Of a DNA stretch of 64,000 nucleotides, positions 11,722-23,018 are shown in pieces. A program made the position numbers and the translations under genes. Within the stretch, counting starts at the first letter, position 1. The number at the start of each line of letters is the position of its first letter. Source of the stretch: Abelmoschus esculentus (taxonomy: Eukaryota; Streptophyta; Magnoliopsida; Malvales; Malvaceae); NCBI GenBank assembly GCA_035048815.1, contig JAUCBN010000011.1:20600001-20664000 (forward strand), in the 5' to 3' direction. The notes under the pieces are model-generated. The model saw only the letters and a program-made list of their open reading frames with translations, made no database searches and had not been told where the DNA came from.

Positions 11722-12176
11722 GGAATAAAAAATGTTAACAAAGCTGAGAGCACAACATCAACCTTCTCGTTCTTGACTCTTCTAACTCACCAAAACCCTT
11801 CCACCATCAATCTCAATATTCCTTACCTTGTTTTAAGGATCTCTTAGGGCTCTACAATCTTCCCTTAAGTCTCAAAACGATATTTACAACCCAACACTCA
11901 AAGATGAGACCTTGAAGTTAGGATTTGAATGAGAAAGAAGGAAGGTGAAGAAGGGAGAAAAACAAGAGACAAGGTATGACTTCATTCCCTTCTTTTTGTA
12001 GAGAATTAACTCTTCCCCCCTTCTTTGTTATTTTGAAAGTAAAATTACACAAATACCCTTATTGCACTACCTTGGCCCAATAGCAACCCAAAACACACAA
12101 GCCTAAGACCCAACAATGGCCCAATAAGGCTCCTAAGCCTAAACGAAGAAGCCCAAGGGCTTCGGGTTAACCCAAC
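11722..12176 (-). repeat. 3' LTR of gypsy element T, piece 2
   Basis: Non-coding sequence between the X element and element O. Its right end CCAAC (12172-12176) is one copy of O's target duplication. The other copy starts piece 3 at 28555, proving that 12176 and 28560 were adjacent before O inserted. The junction reads on into AAATCTCAGGTGTTACA, an LTR terminus. Confidence 0.6.
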
Positions 12177-13441
12177 TGATGGAGGCTATGGAGTCCTTTT
12201 CAAGTTCCACCTTTGTAAGAATGTAGTATTTAAGATGTCGGTCCCACGAGGATTGTGTCGATTCTACTACTTCTTATAATTGCAGTTAAGAAATTAAAAA
12301 CACAAATAATTGGATTGGTTTTAATTGCATTAACTAGGCTATATTAAATTATAGAAAATAATAATGAGAAGAACAAGGTTAGATTAAATGCTTTGTAGAG
12401 GAGAATTCAGTTATATTGCTAATCCACTTATTAATGTAATGGGTTGAACTGCCGCCTCGGTGGATCTCACAGAGTAGCCGTATATGTTTCTTCCTTATCC
12501 CTAAGCGAAGAAAACTGTTGAAATCCCCGTGTCTTGATGATACCTCCCGGCGTTAATCAAGGGTAGATCACAACCTCACATGCGCCTTGTTAGTCGCTGA
12601 AATCCGATCCGGATTAGTCAATGCCCGTGAGTAAAGACTGTATTCTCTCATTTCATGAGCATAACTCTCCCGATATTGGACAAATGGATAATTCTTCACA
12701 TACTTATCATCTCGAGCTCATATGCAAAGAAAGTTAAGTACCAGAAAGAATAAACTATGAAATAAGTTTTGCATTAATAAATATCAATAACAATGTAACC
12801 TTCCTCTCCATCTACTCCACAACAATCTAAACCTCCAAGGAAGTTTAGAACATATTATGGTCAGCAGCTAAGGATAACTTATATGTGTAAACCGACTTCT
12901 TCTCCTCTAAACCTAAACCTAATGAGTGCCTTATATAGGACAAGTCCTAAGTTGATCTTTCCATGCAAGGAAAGAGTTCAAAATAGAAGAGAAATCTAAT
13001 TCCTAATTAAATTATATTAAATAAATCTTAATTTCTAAAATGTCTCTTCCCGCGATTTGTCTTGGGTTCGACTTCCTAATTGAGTTGTTCTTCTATCTTT
13101 ATCTTTCGGTATCTTTTCCTCTTTCTGTTGAGCATCACTTGTCGTCTTTCTACGCTGCTGCGACACTCTTCAAAATGCTACCGTGACGGATGCTTCAGTT
13201 GCAATTCAACATCTATTTTCTTCTTTGGCTCTTTCTTTGATCTAGTTTCCTGTCTAAGAAAGAAAACTATCAAACATATCTGTTTTATGTCAAATAATGG
13301 ATAAATTCATAATAATAGTATTCGGATGCTGAGATATGGAAAATAATCAAAAATATCTATTATTGTGTTTAATTCAGTCTTTATTAGCAATAAATGAGTG
13401 GAGAAATGATGTGAAAATAGAGGACTTTTAGGCACTCATCA
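12177..13441 (-). repeat. 3' LTR of element O
   Basis: 1265 bp, aligning to 27222-28554 along its length. It lacks about 68 bp present in the partner between GCAGATC and CAGCCGTATATG. A TATA box (CTATATAAGG on minus) lies near 12930-12940. The polypurine tract follows directly at 13442. Confidence 0.88.
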
Positions 13442-13451
13442 CACCCCCAAA
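13442..13451 (-). other. Polypurine tract of element O
   Basis: Minus-strand GTTTGGGGGTG region directly before the 3' LTR start TGATGAGTGCC. Confidence 0.7.
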
Positions 13452-13590
13452 CTCGAACTATTGCTTGTCCTCAAGCAATGCAAAAGATAAATTTAAGTAG
13501 AGAATTTTAAAGTGATATACCGTCCTGCCTGCCGCGACAGAATTTCTTTCTTGACTCATCCGCTTCTTGGTTCTAGGCGTTCCTCGGAAC

Positions 13591-13957
13591 TAGACTATGA
13601 GTCTTAGTGTGTGTGTGCGTAGCTGTATCAAAGCTGATTTTTTAAGTTCTAATCCTTTTCCTAGATCAAGACTTTCGACTTAAAAGATTTTTTTATAGTT
13701 ATACTTGCTAGAGCCAGTCATGGGCACCTCAAGTATTTTAGCATATTCTTACTAGAGCTAGTCATAGGCACCTCTAGTAAGTGGGAGAATTCTAAGTCCT
13801 AGAGCTAGTCATGGGCACCTCTATGGACTAACTGGAGCCGGTTATAGGCACCTCTGGTTTAAAATCTAAGCCTAAGTCCTTATTGCTTTTCAAAGAAAAG
13901 AACTTTTAAAATCAACTAAGACTAGCAGTATTTATGTATTTTCAGGCTCATAGTCTA
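13591..13957. other. Structured multi-hairpin region in element O
   Basis: Four tandem hairpins share the loop motif AGTCATGGGCACC or close variants, but have different, self-complementary stems: ATACTTG/CAAGTAT (13701-13736), CTTACTAGAG/CTCTAGTAAG (13748-13781), AGTCCTAGAG/CTCTATGGACT (13795-13829, one bulge) and AACTGGAG/CTCTGGTT (13830-13859). They are enclosed by a helix pairing 13633-13650 with 13899-13916 (15 of 18 pairs) and an outer one of AGACTATGAG with CTCATAGTCT (13592-13601, 13947-13956). It is non-coding and lies upstream of O's 3' LTR. An RNA structure is inferred from complementarity. Confidence 0.6.
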
Positions 13958-14368
13958 ATCCTAAGTACTAATCCTCAAAGACCTTTCTAATTTCAAGTTT
14001 GGTGAATGGTGCATACTGCGGCGCCGGTTAGAGAATTATATCACTGCCGAGGTAGTTTCAATAAAATTAAACAGACTTAAATTTTTTTTGCAGTAATACT
14101 TAAGTAACTACAACAATATTTAAAGCATTAATTAGATACTTCGATTAATTTCCATACATTGAATTTTCATTACAAAATAGAAAAATGCTCCCCCAAATTC
14201 AAGGGATGCATTGTCCTAAATGCATGTATATGGATATACCGAAAATAAAAGAAAAGAAGAAAGATAAAAAAATAAAAGAAAATTAAAGAAAGCTATCGCC
14301 CTTAAAAAGATGTAGAGGATCCAAATGAATCCTCAAAATCATTGTCGATTATCAGCTTTCGACGAGTG
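13958..14368 (-). other. Non-coding 3' region of element O
   Basis: No ORF or repeat recognised. It is internal sequence of O between the structured region and the nested element I. Confidence 0.6.
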
Positions 14369-15716
14369 TGACAAGCGTCATTTTAACTTGTCAAAATAAA
14401 ATGAAGACTCTTAAAAAATAAAATAAATAGAGAAGGGTAGAATAGTGGAAGACGGTCGATCCACAGAGAATTTTGTATTTTCTAATCCAATTGATCTTCG
14501 TTTTTAATCCAGGATCTGCAACAATAAATAAAAAGGGTTGATAGTCGAGATTTAAAATAATCAAAGTGAAATTAAGCAATTAATTAAAAAGTAGAAGCAA
14601 ATTAAAGACGAAAATAAGTTGAGATATCACACATAATAAAATCGCCTCGAGCTAGCTTTGATTGGATTCTTTCGATCTTTGGAATATATTTTCCTTCGGG
14701 ATTCATGTCGGTTATAGTCTACAAAGCCCAACCGTTGCAATTTACTTTTCTCAAATTTAACCGATCTTTCCAAGTCTATCTTCGGAAGCCGATTCTTAAG
14801 TAAATTAGCAACGTCTATCACCGTTAAAATACTTAGTTTTAAAACTGGAAAAGCCTGACTCAAAAGTTGTCTCATCGAGAATCGTTTCCGATCTCGTTTT
14901 TCCTTAGCTGACCGCCGCTAAGTGTGCTCACAGGAAGTTGAAATGTCACAGGTCAATTCTTCCTCATAATTATATTTTTAAACAACTTACAAACCAACAA
15001 CGTCTTTTCGATAAGAAGTAATTTAAAAAAATGTAAGCGAGGCCGATTGCCAAGCTTTTATATTCAGAAAAACGAGAATGTATCCTTGAAGGGAATTTAG
15101 TGCTTTGTTCGAATCTCACGATTGAATCGTTTCATTGCTAACTCTTTGGCATCAGAAAATTAGCTAAGCATGATATTGTTTATCATGCTTGACATGTTTT
15201 AAAAATAACTTGTAGACATAAAATAAAAGTGAAAATAAAAAAAAACTTTATTTAAAACAAAAGTACTTAAAACAAACTAAGCAAAACACAAAATGAAAAG
15301 ATGAAAAAATGATGAAAGATGATTCAGCCTTTCCCAAGAGTGGGTATTTATAGACTTAGGAATTACAAAGATAACAAAGACAAAAAGACAATATCCCAAA
15401 AATTAAATTTGTAAATTGAAGACACATCCCGAAATTCACTCTATTTGCCTAGTTGACCTTATCCATACAGATTTTCCAGCTATCCAATCCAAAAGATGTT
15501 GATCGTTATCATGCCAACAATCATCCCGGAGATCATGCCCGTGAATCCAGCCATGAATCCAAAAAATTGAGAAATCTACAGAATTTTCACCTTTTAAACT
15601 AGATTTCTTATCTTGTCCTGCATGGAAAATGTACGAAATTATATAAATTAGCAATTTATAACAATCAATCAAGGAGCAATTATTAATAAAATAATGTTTA
15701 TTTTAAGAACTAATCA
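14369..15716 (-). repeat. 3' LTR of element I
   Basis: Aligns with 19919-21261 across its whole length. It carries a TATA box on minus (CTATAAATACC, about 15344-15354). Confidence 0.87.
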
Positions 15717-17363
15717 AATTCCCCCTCACTTATTCGATGCTTGTCCTTAAGCATTTTCTCAATTATCATGCTAAAAACCTTAAGTTGTCAACTTCAATTT
15801 CATAGAATTTCCAAGATTTCTTAAGTGAACTAAATCAAGTAAATGTTGATATTCAAGATCAATCAAGCAAGGAATAGTCAATTAAGTGTATATCTACCAA
15901 GGCATATCAATCGTCTACCAATTTCAAAAAATACAAGACTTAGTTCCTCACATTGGTTCACTTATTTTGCTCAAGTGTTTCGGGTGAAAGAATCGCTCAA
16001 GCCTAACCTAATCAATCCATTACCATAAGCTTGTAACCCAATCTAGTTTCCACTACTTAATATGAAAATGATGCAAAAATCAAGAGGACTTTAAAATGGG
16101 TTGTAATGGGGTTAAGGTTAGGGTAGGATAAAGGTCGAAAATAGAGTTTAAAAATTCAAGACAAAGAGAAAATTATTCCAAAGATTTATTCAAAGAGAAA
16201 TAAAAATGAAAGAGAATAAATAATTTTTTCACTCATTTTTTTTGACAGTTTATTCGAGTAATTCTGCTCTTTTTTTCTGTACTGTATTTTTTTGCACTAT
16301 TTGAATCAAACTTTTTTTTTCTGCACTGCATTGTATTGTTTTTTTTCTTTTTTTTCTCTTTTTTTCTTTTTGTTTGAACAATGTAATTTTTTCTGGATTG
16401 TTTTGTTCAATTTTGTACAACTTTTTTTCTTTTGAAATAACTTCACCTTTGTCTAGAAAAAGGGAACAAAAAGAGGGAAATATAATAAAATTGGTTTGGG
16501 TTTAAAAACATGGTGAACAAAGAAAAGGTTAAGGTTCAAAAATGGTTCACTAAGGGGTAAAAATGGGTAGGCTATTTTATTAGGGAAGAAAAAATGTTTT
16601 GATCCTAATGCCTCTATCATATTAAAGCATCATATTCAAAATGTATAGTCTCAACAAGTATCGAGTTTCAAGTTCTAGAATGCAATCAATTAGTTTGGCA
16701 CACTCAAATGAAACAAAGAGCAAGAATAAAAATATATGCTCATTAGGCTCAAAACTCACATGAAAGGTTTATGGAACTAAGTCATGCATCCAATTCAATC
16801 GATAAATTCATGAAATTACTAAAGAAAATTTACATAAATTAGTCATGTCAAGCTATCATGCATCCTAAATTCAACAAGAACAAGATTGAATTCACAAAGA
16901 AATACAAGGAAATTAAATCAAACTAGAAATTAACAACCAAGATTATCAGCAATTCTAACCAAGAAATAGCTCAATTTCAATCACAAAGCATAAGCAAGAG
17001 TTAGTTGATTTCTAATCCCACCCCCTCGCTTAAAATCATATTGTCCCAATATGAACAAATAAGATAAGATGCAAAAGAGAAGGTGAAAATACTCCCCAGT
17101 TTAGTTTCATGGTTTTTGCTGTAATTCCTTGGCTTCGTCCTTATTTGATTCTGATCAACGAGGTACCTACAAAATAAAAAAAAGACGAAATGAAAAATAA
17201 AAATAAACCACACGAATTTTAAGAAAAATAAAATGAGTTGCCTCCCATCAGGCATTATTTTTAATATCGTTAGCTCGACGACCTGATTCCGACTACAAGT
17301 ACTTTGCTAAATCCTTCCTCAAATTCTTGTACTTTTCCAGATAAGGATTTCTTTACAAGAAAA
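15717..17363 (-). other. Non-coding internal region of element I
   Basis: It starts (plus strand) with the polypurine-tract complement CCCCCTCAC at 15721. It contains a long T-rich, A-poor block (16230-16440) and no frame with retroelement similarity. This is where reverse transcriptase and integrase would lie in an autonomous relative. Confidence 0.65.
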
Positions 17364-18131
17364 TTATCGATCATGAAGTCCTTTCATTTTTCCTGACAAA
17401 ATAGTTTTGTTGCTCTTCCATTTATCTGGCGGTAATTTTAACTCCAACTTAATTGTCTGCAAGATGGATGAGAACAATTTAGATCTAGATGGAGTATTAA
17501 GTTTGTCAGAATTAATTGAAAAAGTTTGTTCAATATTCTTGTATTTTTTATCAACATCGTCCAGATCCCTGCAAAATTTATCAACAAAATTAGTCTTAAA
17601 AGGTTCAATTATATCAACAAAATTTATACATTGAACGTTATTAGGATATCGCATCGCTTTATATACGTCAAATTTAACCACTTCCCCATCAAATTCTATA
17701 GTTAATATTCCACTACGGACATCAATCTTGGTATGTATTGTTGATAAGAAAGGGCGTCCAAGCAAAATTTCTGATCCGGTGTTGCTGCAGTCATTTTCCA
17801 TGTCAATAATGCAAAAATCAGCAGGAAAAATAAGATTGTTTACCTTTACCAACATGTTTTCTAATAATCCCTCGGGATAAATGACTGACCGATCGGCAAG
17901 CTGAACCGTTACCTGCGTCTCCTTCAATGGTTCAGTCGAAATTTTGTTGTAGACGCTTAATGGCAAGACGTTAATAGATGCACCTAGATCACACATTGCT
18001 CTCTTGATCCCGACATTTCCGGTTTTGCATGGAATTGCGAACATTCCTTGATCTTTATACTTGGGTGGTAAACGCCTTTGAAAAATAGCCGAAACATTTT
18101 TGCCAAGATTTACCTTCTCGGTACCGGACAA
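17364..18131 (-). CDS. Retropepsin-type protease region of element I
   Basis: A 255-codon frame of the Athila/Tat gag-protease type. It contains the motif CDLGASINVLPLSVYNK, in which the aspartate is the presumed catalytic residue of a plant retroelement protease. It also has VQLADRSVIYPEG, the LIFPADFCIIDME strand and ILLGRPFLST, the usual second conserved block. This protease would cut the element's polyprotein. It is open over its length, but gag upstream is broken and there is no polymerase. The start shown is the first Met of the open frame, not a demonstrated start. Confidence 0.82.
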   Translation of the reverse strand: MSGTEKVNLGKNVSAIFQRRLPPKYKDQGMFAIPCKTGNVGIKRAMCDLGASINVLPLSVYNKISTEPLKETQVTVQLADRSVIYPEGLLENMLVKVNNLIFPADFCIIDMENDCSNTGSEILLGRPFLSTIHTKIDVRSGILTIEFDGEVVKFDVYKAMRYPNNVQCINFVDIIEPFKTNFVDKFCRDLDDVDKKYKNIEQTFSINSDKLNTPSRSKLFSSILQTIKLELKLPPDKWKSNKTILSGKMKGLHDR

Positions 18132-18461
18132 TCGCCTTCAATTTGTGCACAAGTCCTTAAAAACTTTTGCATATTTGGGCACCTTTCGGATAATATCAAG
18201 TAGTGGAATATTAATTTCCAGTTTCTTGAATATGTCGAGAATTTCTTTCTCTTTTTCTTTCTTGTCACGTCTACTAAGTCTCCCTAGAAAAAGAGGAGGA
18301 GTCTCGTAAGTAGAAGAAAAAGAAGAGTTAGGAATAATTTTACCTAGAGCAAGTGAAGGTGAGGAATTTTCTTCATGAATTTTTGATGAAGCGTCTTTTT
18401 GGGTCTCTTTGGTTTCTTTCTCTGCTTCTTTGATCGGTTTAGGTGCAACAACGGTTCCACT
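18132..18461 (-). other. Gag-protease linker of element I
   Basis: A broken reading frame between gag and protease, rich in Lys, Glu and Ser on minus. It is part of the same polyprotein but interrupted by stops. Confidence 0.5.
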
Positions 18462-19643
18462 CTACAAGGTCATAGCACTCACATTTTCCCTCGGATTTGG
18501 CACAGTTTGTGAGGGTAGTCGACCTTGAGACTCTAAACGACCAATGGATTGGGCTAATTGGCTTATTTGTTTGTCAATTTCTTGAAGGTGGGATTGTGTT
18601 TGAGTTTGAAATTTTGTTTGTGAGATAGCCAATCTTTTGACGATGGTCTCGAGGGAAGTTTTCTGTGGCGCTTGATTTTGAAAAATAGGTGGTTTCGGTT
18701 CAAAGTTTGGGTTTCTACTCCTATAGCTTATGTTGGGGTGATCTCTCCAACCGGGGTTAAAGGTGTTACTATAAGGATTGTATGATCGTTGAGGAGGACC
18801 TGGAAAGTTGTTTATCGCATTGACATTATCTCCCGAATCATCTTGTAATAATGGACACGAGTCTGTCGGATGGTCCGGCATAGTGCAAATTCCATAAACT
18901 TTTGCAACTCTAATTTTGCCTGAAACAAGACAATTGACGATGTCAATTAACCTGTCTATTTTATTTTCTAGCGAAACGGTACTTACTTCGTGAACTCGTC
19001 GGCTAGGTTCACTCGAATAGCCGAATTGTTGCAAGTTTGTGGCTATGGTAGAAATTAGACTTCTCGCATTCTCTATCATCATGTTAACGAGGGCTCACCC
19101 ACTTGCAGCGTCTACCATCTTCTTATCCATCGGAATCCCTTCATAAAGATATTGAAGAAGAGTTTGCTCGGATAAGCCATGTTGCAGACAACTGGCACGT
19201 AGATTCTTAAATTTCTCTTAATACTCGTAAAGAGTTTCGTCGTTTCTTTGTTGGATTCCCAAGATGCTTCTCCTAAGTTCGCTCGCTTTTGCCGCAGGAA
19301 TGTACCTGTCAAGAAAAATACGAGATAGTTCAGTCCAAGTAGTAATCGAATTAGGCGGAAGATAAAAAAATCATTCTTTTGCTGTTCCGGCTAAAGAAAA
19401 AGGAAATGCCCTTAGTTTAATTTGATCTTCCGAAACTCCTTGTGGCTTCATGCTACTGCACACCATATGGAATTCAATAAGGTGTTTATGTGGGCTCTCG
19501 CTAGGAAGATCGTTGAAGGTTGGAAGAAGATGGATTAACCCCGTTTTGAGTTGAAAAGGGGTATCACCATGAGGAAAAGCGAAGCAAAGTGGTTGTTGCA
19601 CTGCAGGCGCGACAACTAATTCTCTTATTGTTTGATTCGCCAT
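18462..19643 (-). pseudogene. Gag of element I, broken
   Basis: Minus-strand frames 19371-19643, 19112-19312 and 18462-19082 read together as one gypsy gag. The N-terminal part has PFQLKTGLIHLLPTFNDLPS, HKHLIEFHMVCSSM and FPFSLAGTAKE. Then come ASELRRSILGIQQRNDETLYEY and LLQYLYEGIPMDKKMVDAAS, and near the C-terminus a Cys/His cluster YGICTMPDHPTDSCPLLQ. In-frame stops follow TAKE (TGA where Trp is usual), TLYEY (TAA) and AASG (TGA). Gag would form the particle; these stops prevent a full product. The first Met at 19643 is a plausible start, close below the primer-binding site. Confidence 0.78.
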
Positions 19644-19896
19644 TTATTCCGGTTCAAGTGTAGGATTAACGTTTGGTGTTGCTTGAGGAGTGTCAATTGA
19701 TGGTTCTTGAAATGGATGATTACGAGATGGTGTTGTAGAAGTAGATTGTTGTTCCTTCTGTTATTTCTTTCGACAAAGTGTTTGACAGTGATTTCTACAA
19801 GCACTTACTTCAATTTTCGGGTTGTACTCTGCTAAAGTTCTTGGGTTTTTCCTAGTCATAAAAACAAAGAAATTTGATTAGTAAATTGCCGAAAAC

Positions 19897-19914
19897 TCCC
19901 CGACAATGGTGCCA
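19897..19914 (-). other. Primer-binding site of element I
   Basis: Minus-strand TGGCACCATTGTCGGGGA, a few bases inside the 5' LTR. It matches the plant tRNA-Asp-type site with a few transitions. Confidence 0.75.
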
Positions 19915-19918
19915 ATTT

Positions 19919-21261
19919 TGACAAGCATCGTTTTAACTCGTCAAAATAAAATAAAGCCTCTTCAAAAATAAAATAAATAGAGAAAGGTAGAATAGTGGAA
20001 GAGGGTCGATCCACAGGGAATTTCGTATTTTCTAATCCAATTGATTGTAGTTTTTAATCCAGGATCTGCAACAATAAATAAAAAGGGGTGATAGTCGAGA
20101 TTTAAAATAATCAAAGTGAAATCAAGCAATTAATTAAAAAGTGGAAGCAAATTAAAAAAGAAGATAAGTTGAGATATCAAAAATAATAAAATTGCCTCGA
20201 GCTAGCTTTGATTGGATTCTTTCGATCATTGAAATATATTTTCCTTCGCAATTCATGTCGGTTACAGTCTACAAGGCCCAACCCATTGCAACTTGCTTTT
20301 CTCACATGTAACCGATCTTCTCAAGTCTATCTTCAGAAGTCGATTCTTAAGAAAATTAGCAACGTCTATCGCCGTTAAAATACTTAGTTTTAAAACTAGA
20401 AAAGCCCGACTCAAAAGTTGTCTCATCAAGAATCGTTTCTGATCTCGTTTTACCTTAGCGGACCTCCGCTAAGTGTTCACAAGAAGTCGTAATATCACAA
20501 GTCAATCCTTCCTCCCAACTATATTTTTAAACAACTTACAAACCAACGACGTCTTTTTGATAAGAAGTAATTTAAAAAAATGTAAGCGAGGCCGATTGCC
20601 AAGCTTTTTACATTTAGAAAAACGAGAATGTATCCCTAAAGGGAATTTAGTGCTTTGTTCGAATCTCACGATCGAATCGTTTCATTGCTAACTCTTTGGC
20701 TTGAGAAAATTAGTCAAGCATGATATTGTTTATCATGCTTGACATGTTTTGAAAATAACTTGTAAACATAAAATAAAAGTGAAAATAAAAAAAACTTTAT
20801 TTAAAACAAAAGTACTTATAACAAATTAAGCAAAATACAAAATGAAAAGATGATGAAAGATGATTCATCCTCTCCTTAGAGTGGATATTTATAGGCTTAG
20901 GAATTATAAAGATAACAAAGACAAAAAGACAAAATCCCGAAAATTAAGTTTGTAAATTGAAGACACATCCCGGAATTCACTCTATTTGCCTAGTTGACCT
21001 TATCCATACATATTTTCCAGCTATCCAATCCAAAAGATGTTGATCGTTATCATGACAGCAGTCATCTCGGAGATTATACCCGTGAATCCATCCATGAATT
21101 CAGAAAATTGAGAAATCTATAGAATTTTCACCTTTTAAATTGGATTTCTTATCTTTAATGTTCTACATGGAAAATGTACGAAATGATATAAATTAGCAAT
21201 TTGTAACAATCAATCAAGGAGCAATTATTAATAAAATAATGTTTATTTTAAACACTAATCA
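19919..21261 (-). repeat. 5' LTR of element I
   Basis: Homologous to 14369-15716. A TATA box on minus lies near 20885-20895. Confidence 0.87.
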
Positions 21262-21729
21262 AATTGTTTGGTGTCTGCTGGGCGGACAAATTCGATTGTT
21301 GCTGGGCTGCTACCTTTGGCGGGCTCACCATCGGCTTCTTGGCAGAACGGTGTGGCTGTATCTGGATAAGAGTTGGGTCTCTTGGCTTCTCCTCCTCTGG
21401 ATCCAAGTTGATTAGGGAGGAAGTGGCTGCCTTTCTCTTCTGCCCTCCTTGTGCTACAACAATGAATTCATCGGCAGCTTTGAGATGGCTTGTCAAATCC
21501 TCTTCCGAATCACTCCAAGTGAAAGTTGTTGATTGCTCTGGTGTCGCTCCTCTATTGGTGGAGTCTATTCGAAGGAAATCAACTAATGAGTCTGCCGAAA
21601 GTGGTTCAGTTACAGCTGCAGGTGCTACGGTGGCAGGAGAGATTGGGACAATAACTAAGACAGTTGGTGTAGCAGGGGGAGGTTGTTGTGTAGAGAGATC
21701 GACTGTGAAGTCTGGGAACAGAGTTGTGT
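21262..21729 (-). pseudogene. Proline-rich ORF fragment of element O
   Basis: Open on minus through this interval, with a Pro/Ala/Thr/Ser-rich segment (TQQPPPATPTVLVIVPISP), an acidic stretch (TWSDSEEDLTSHLKAADEF) and a basic Lys/Arg patch (GGQKRKA). It is cut on one side by element I and on the other by the solo LTR at 21730; the apparent Met at 21775 lies inside that LTR. It may be the C-terminal part of the extra ORF at 23019-24072. I recognise no domain. Confidence 0.45.
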
Positions 21730-23013
21730 GATAAGTGCTCAACTCACTATCACTTTCTACACTTTTCATGGGCATTAACCACCAATTCTACACCTACTTG
21801 AACCAAAGCATGTACTTAATGAGATATATTTAGGGATTTTGCTGTTAAAGATAATATTTACAGAAAAGGCATACTTTACTGCATTTTTATATCTGTGCAG
21901 GAAGAAGTATTGTCGTGGTAGCAAACTGAGGCTGAGACAAGACTTGATGCCAAGGAAGCAGAGGACAAATAGCAATATGGCAGGCAAGCTGAGAAGAAAA
22001 ATGAGGAGAATATTGCTGGACAAGAAGCCCAAGGATCGGAGCTGGATAGCACGTGGAAAGTCCAAACACAAGGTCATGCGGGAAATCTTTCTAGAAGGAA
22101 TAAACTTGGAAATATTTGATTTATGTACATGACTTGTTCCCCACTCCAAGTTGTATTCTACTTAGGAAAGGTTTGCCCTAGGCCAAGCCTATATAAGACC
22201 TAGCCATCCCAAGGAGAAGAGAGTATAGATTAGATTAGACAATTCGGAATTAGAGAGCTTAGACTTCATCTTTTAGTTTTTCTTTTCTTTTAGATTATGT
22301 TCTAAATTAGTTTAGGCTTAGGTGAAGGTTGTAAAGTATTAGTGTGAGGAAGTTAAACTTTGTTTCTTGTTTCTAATGCAATAAAATATCAAAGTTTGCT
22401 TATTTTTTGCCATTTCTTGTTCTTGCATTCAAGCTCGAGAGAGAAGTTTGTGAGTAATCCATTTATCTAATATCGAGAGAGTTAGATTTACGAAAGAAAT
22501 AAATATGGTGTTTTAATCGAGAAATACTAACTCGGCCTAGAGATAGGTTAAGAGTTTCAACGGCTAAAAGAAGTGTGAGATTGGTTGGTGATTATAATTG
22601 ATTCACGCTGAGAGGTATCATCAAGGACTGATCATCAACAGTACTTTGACTTAGAGATAAGTAAAGGCACTGAAGGACACTTTGCCGAACTTTGATAAAG
22701 TCTTTCCAAGAGCAAGAGATTGTTGTGGCGAGCGAGTATTTTCCCTGTCAAGGCAGTAATCTACAATACTACCGGGGTAGTGTTGTACAATTGCTTTGGA
22801 CAGAAACGAGTTGATCAAATCCACTATAAAACATAACTGGATCCTGGACACTTCCTTTATCTTATTTTTCTATCTTTATTTAGTTTTTATTATTTAGTTC
22901 AATCACAACTCAATCACTTGTGTTTTTATTCTTTTTCTTTTACAGAGCAAGAAGACTAAAGGAAGCATATTGAGTAGACCAATCCTTGAAGAGATGATAT
23001 TTGATACTTATCA
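21730..23013 (+). mobile_element. Solo LTR within element O
   Basis: Ends TGATAAGTGC and ATACTTATCA are inverted complements. The interior has a plus-strand TATA box (CCTATATAAGACC, about 22188-22200) and a polyadenylation-like AATAAAA (22380-22386). No coding sequence. Its style and length (1284 bp) match Tat-type LTRs such as the one at 42483. The flanks TTGTG and CTTTA do not form a target duplication, so boundaries rest on the termini alone. Confidence 0.6.
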
Positions 23014-23018
23014 CTTTA

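Larger units (their letters stand above)
14369..21261 (-). mobile_element. Nested non-autonomous LTR element I
   Basis: LTRs of 1348 bp (14369-15716) and 1343 bp (19919-21261), termini TGACAAGC and CACTAATCA or GAACTAATCA, clearly homologous but diverged. On minus the order is 5' LTR, tRNA-Asp-type primer-binding site (19897-19914), gag (18462-19643), protease (17364-18131), about 1.6 kb of non-coding DNA, polypurine tract (15721-15729) and 3' LTR. Reverse transcriptase and integrase are missing. The outer flanks GAGTG and AATTG do not match, so no target duplication is seen. It is nested within element O. Confidence 0.85.

Noticed and set aside
13680..13870. CRISPR-like array of spaced repeats
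   Set aside because: The repeats are few, uneven and self-complementary, in a plant retroelement; a hairpin series is the better description.
21264..21731. 155-codon ORF on plus
   Set aside because: Exact opposite-strand shadow of the minus-strand proline-rich fragment of element O.
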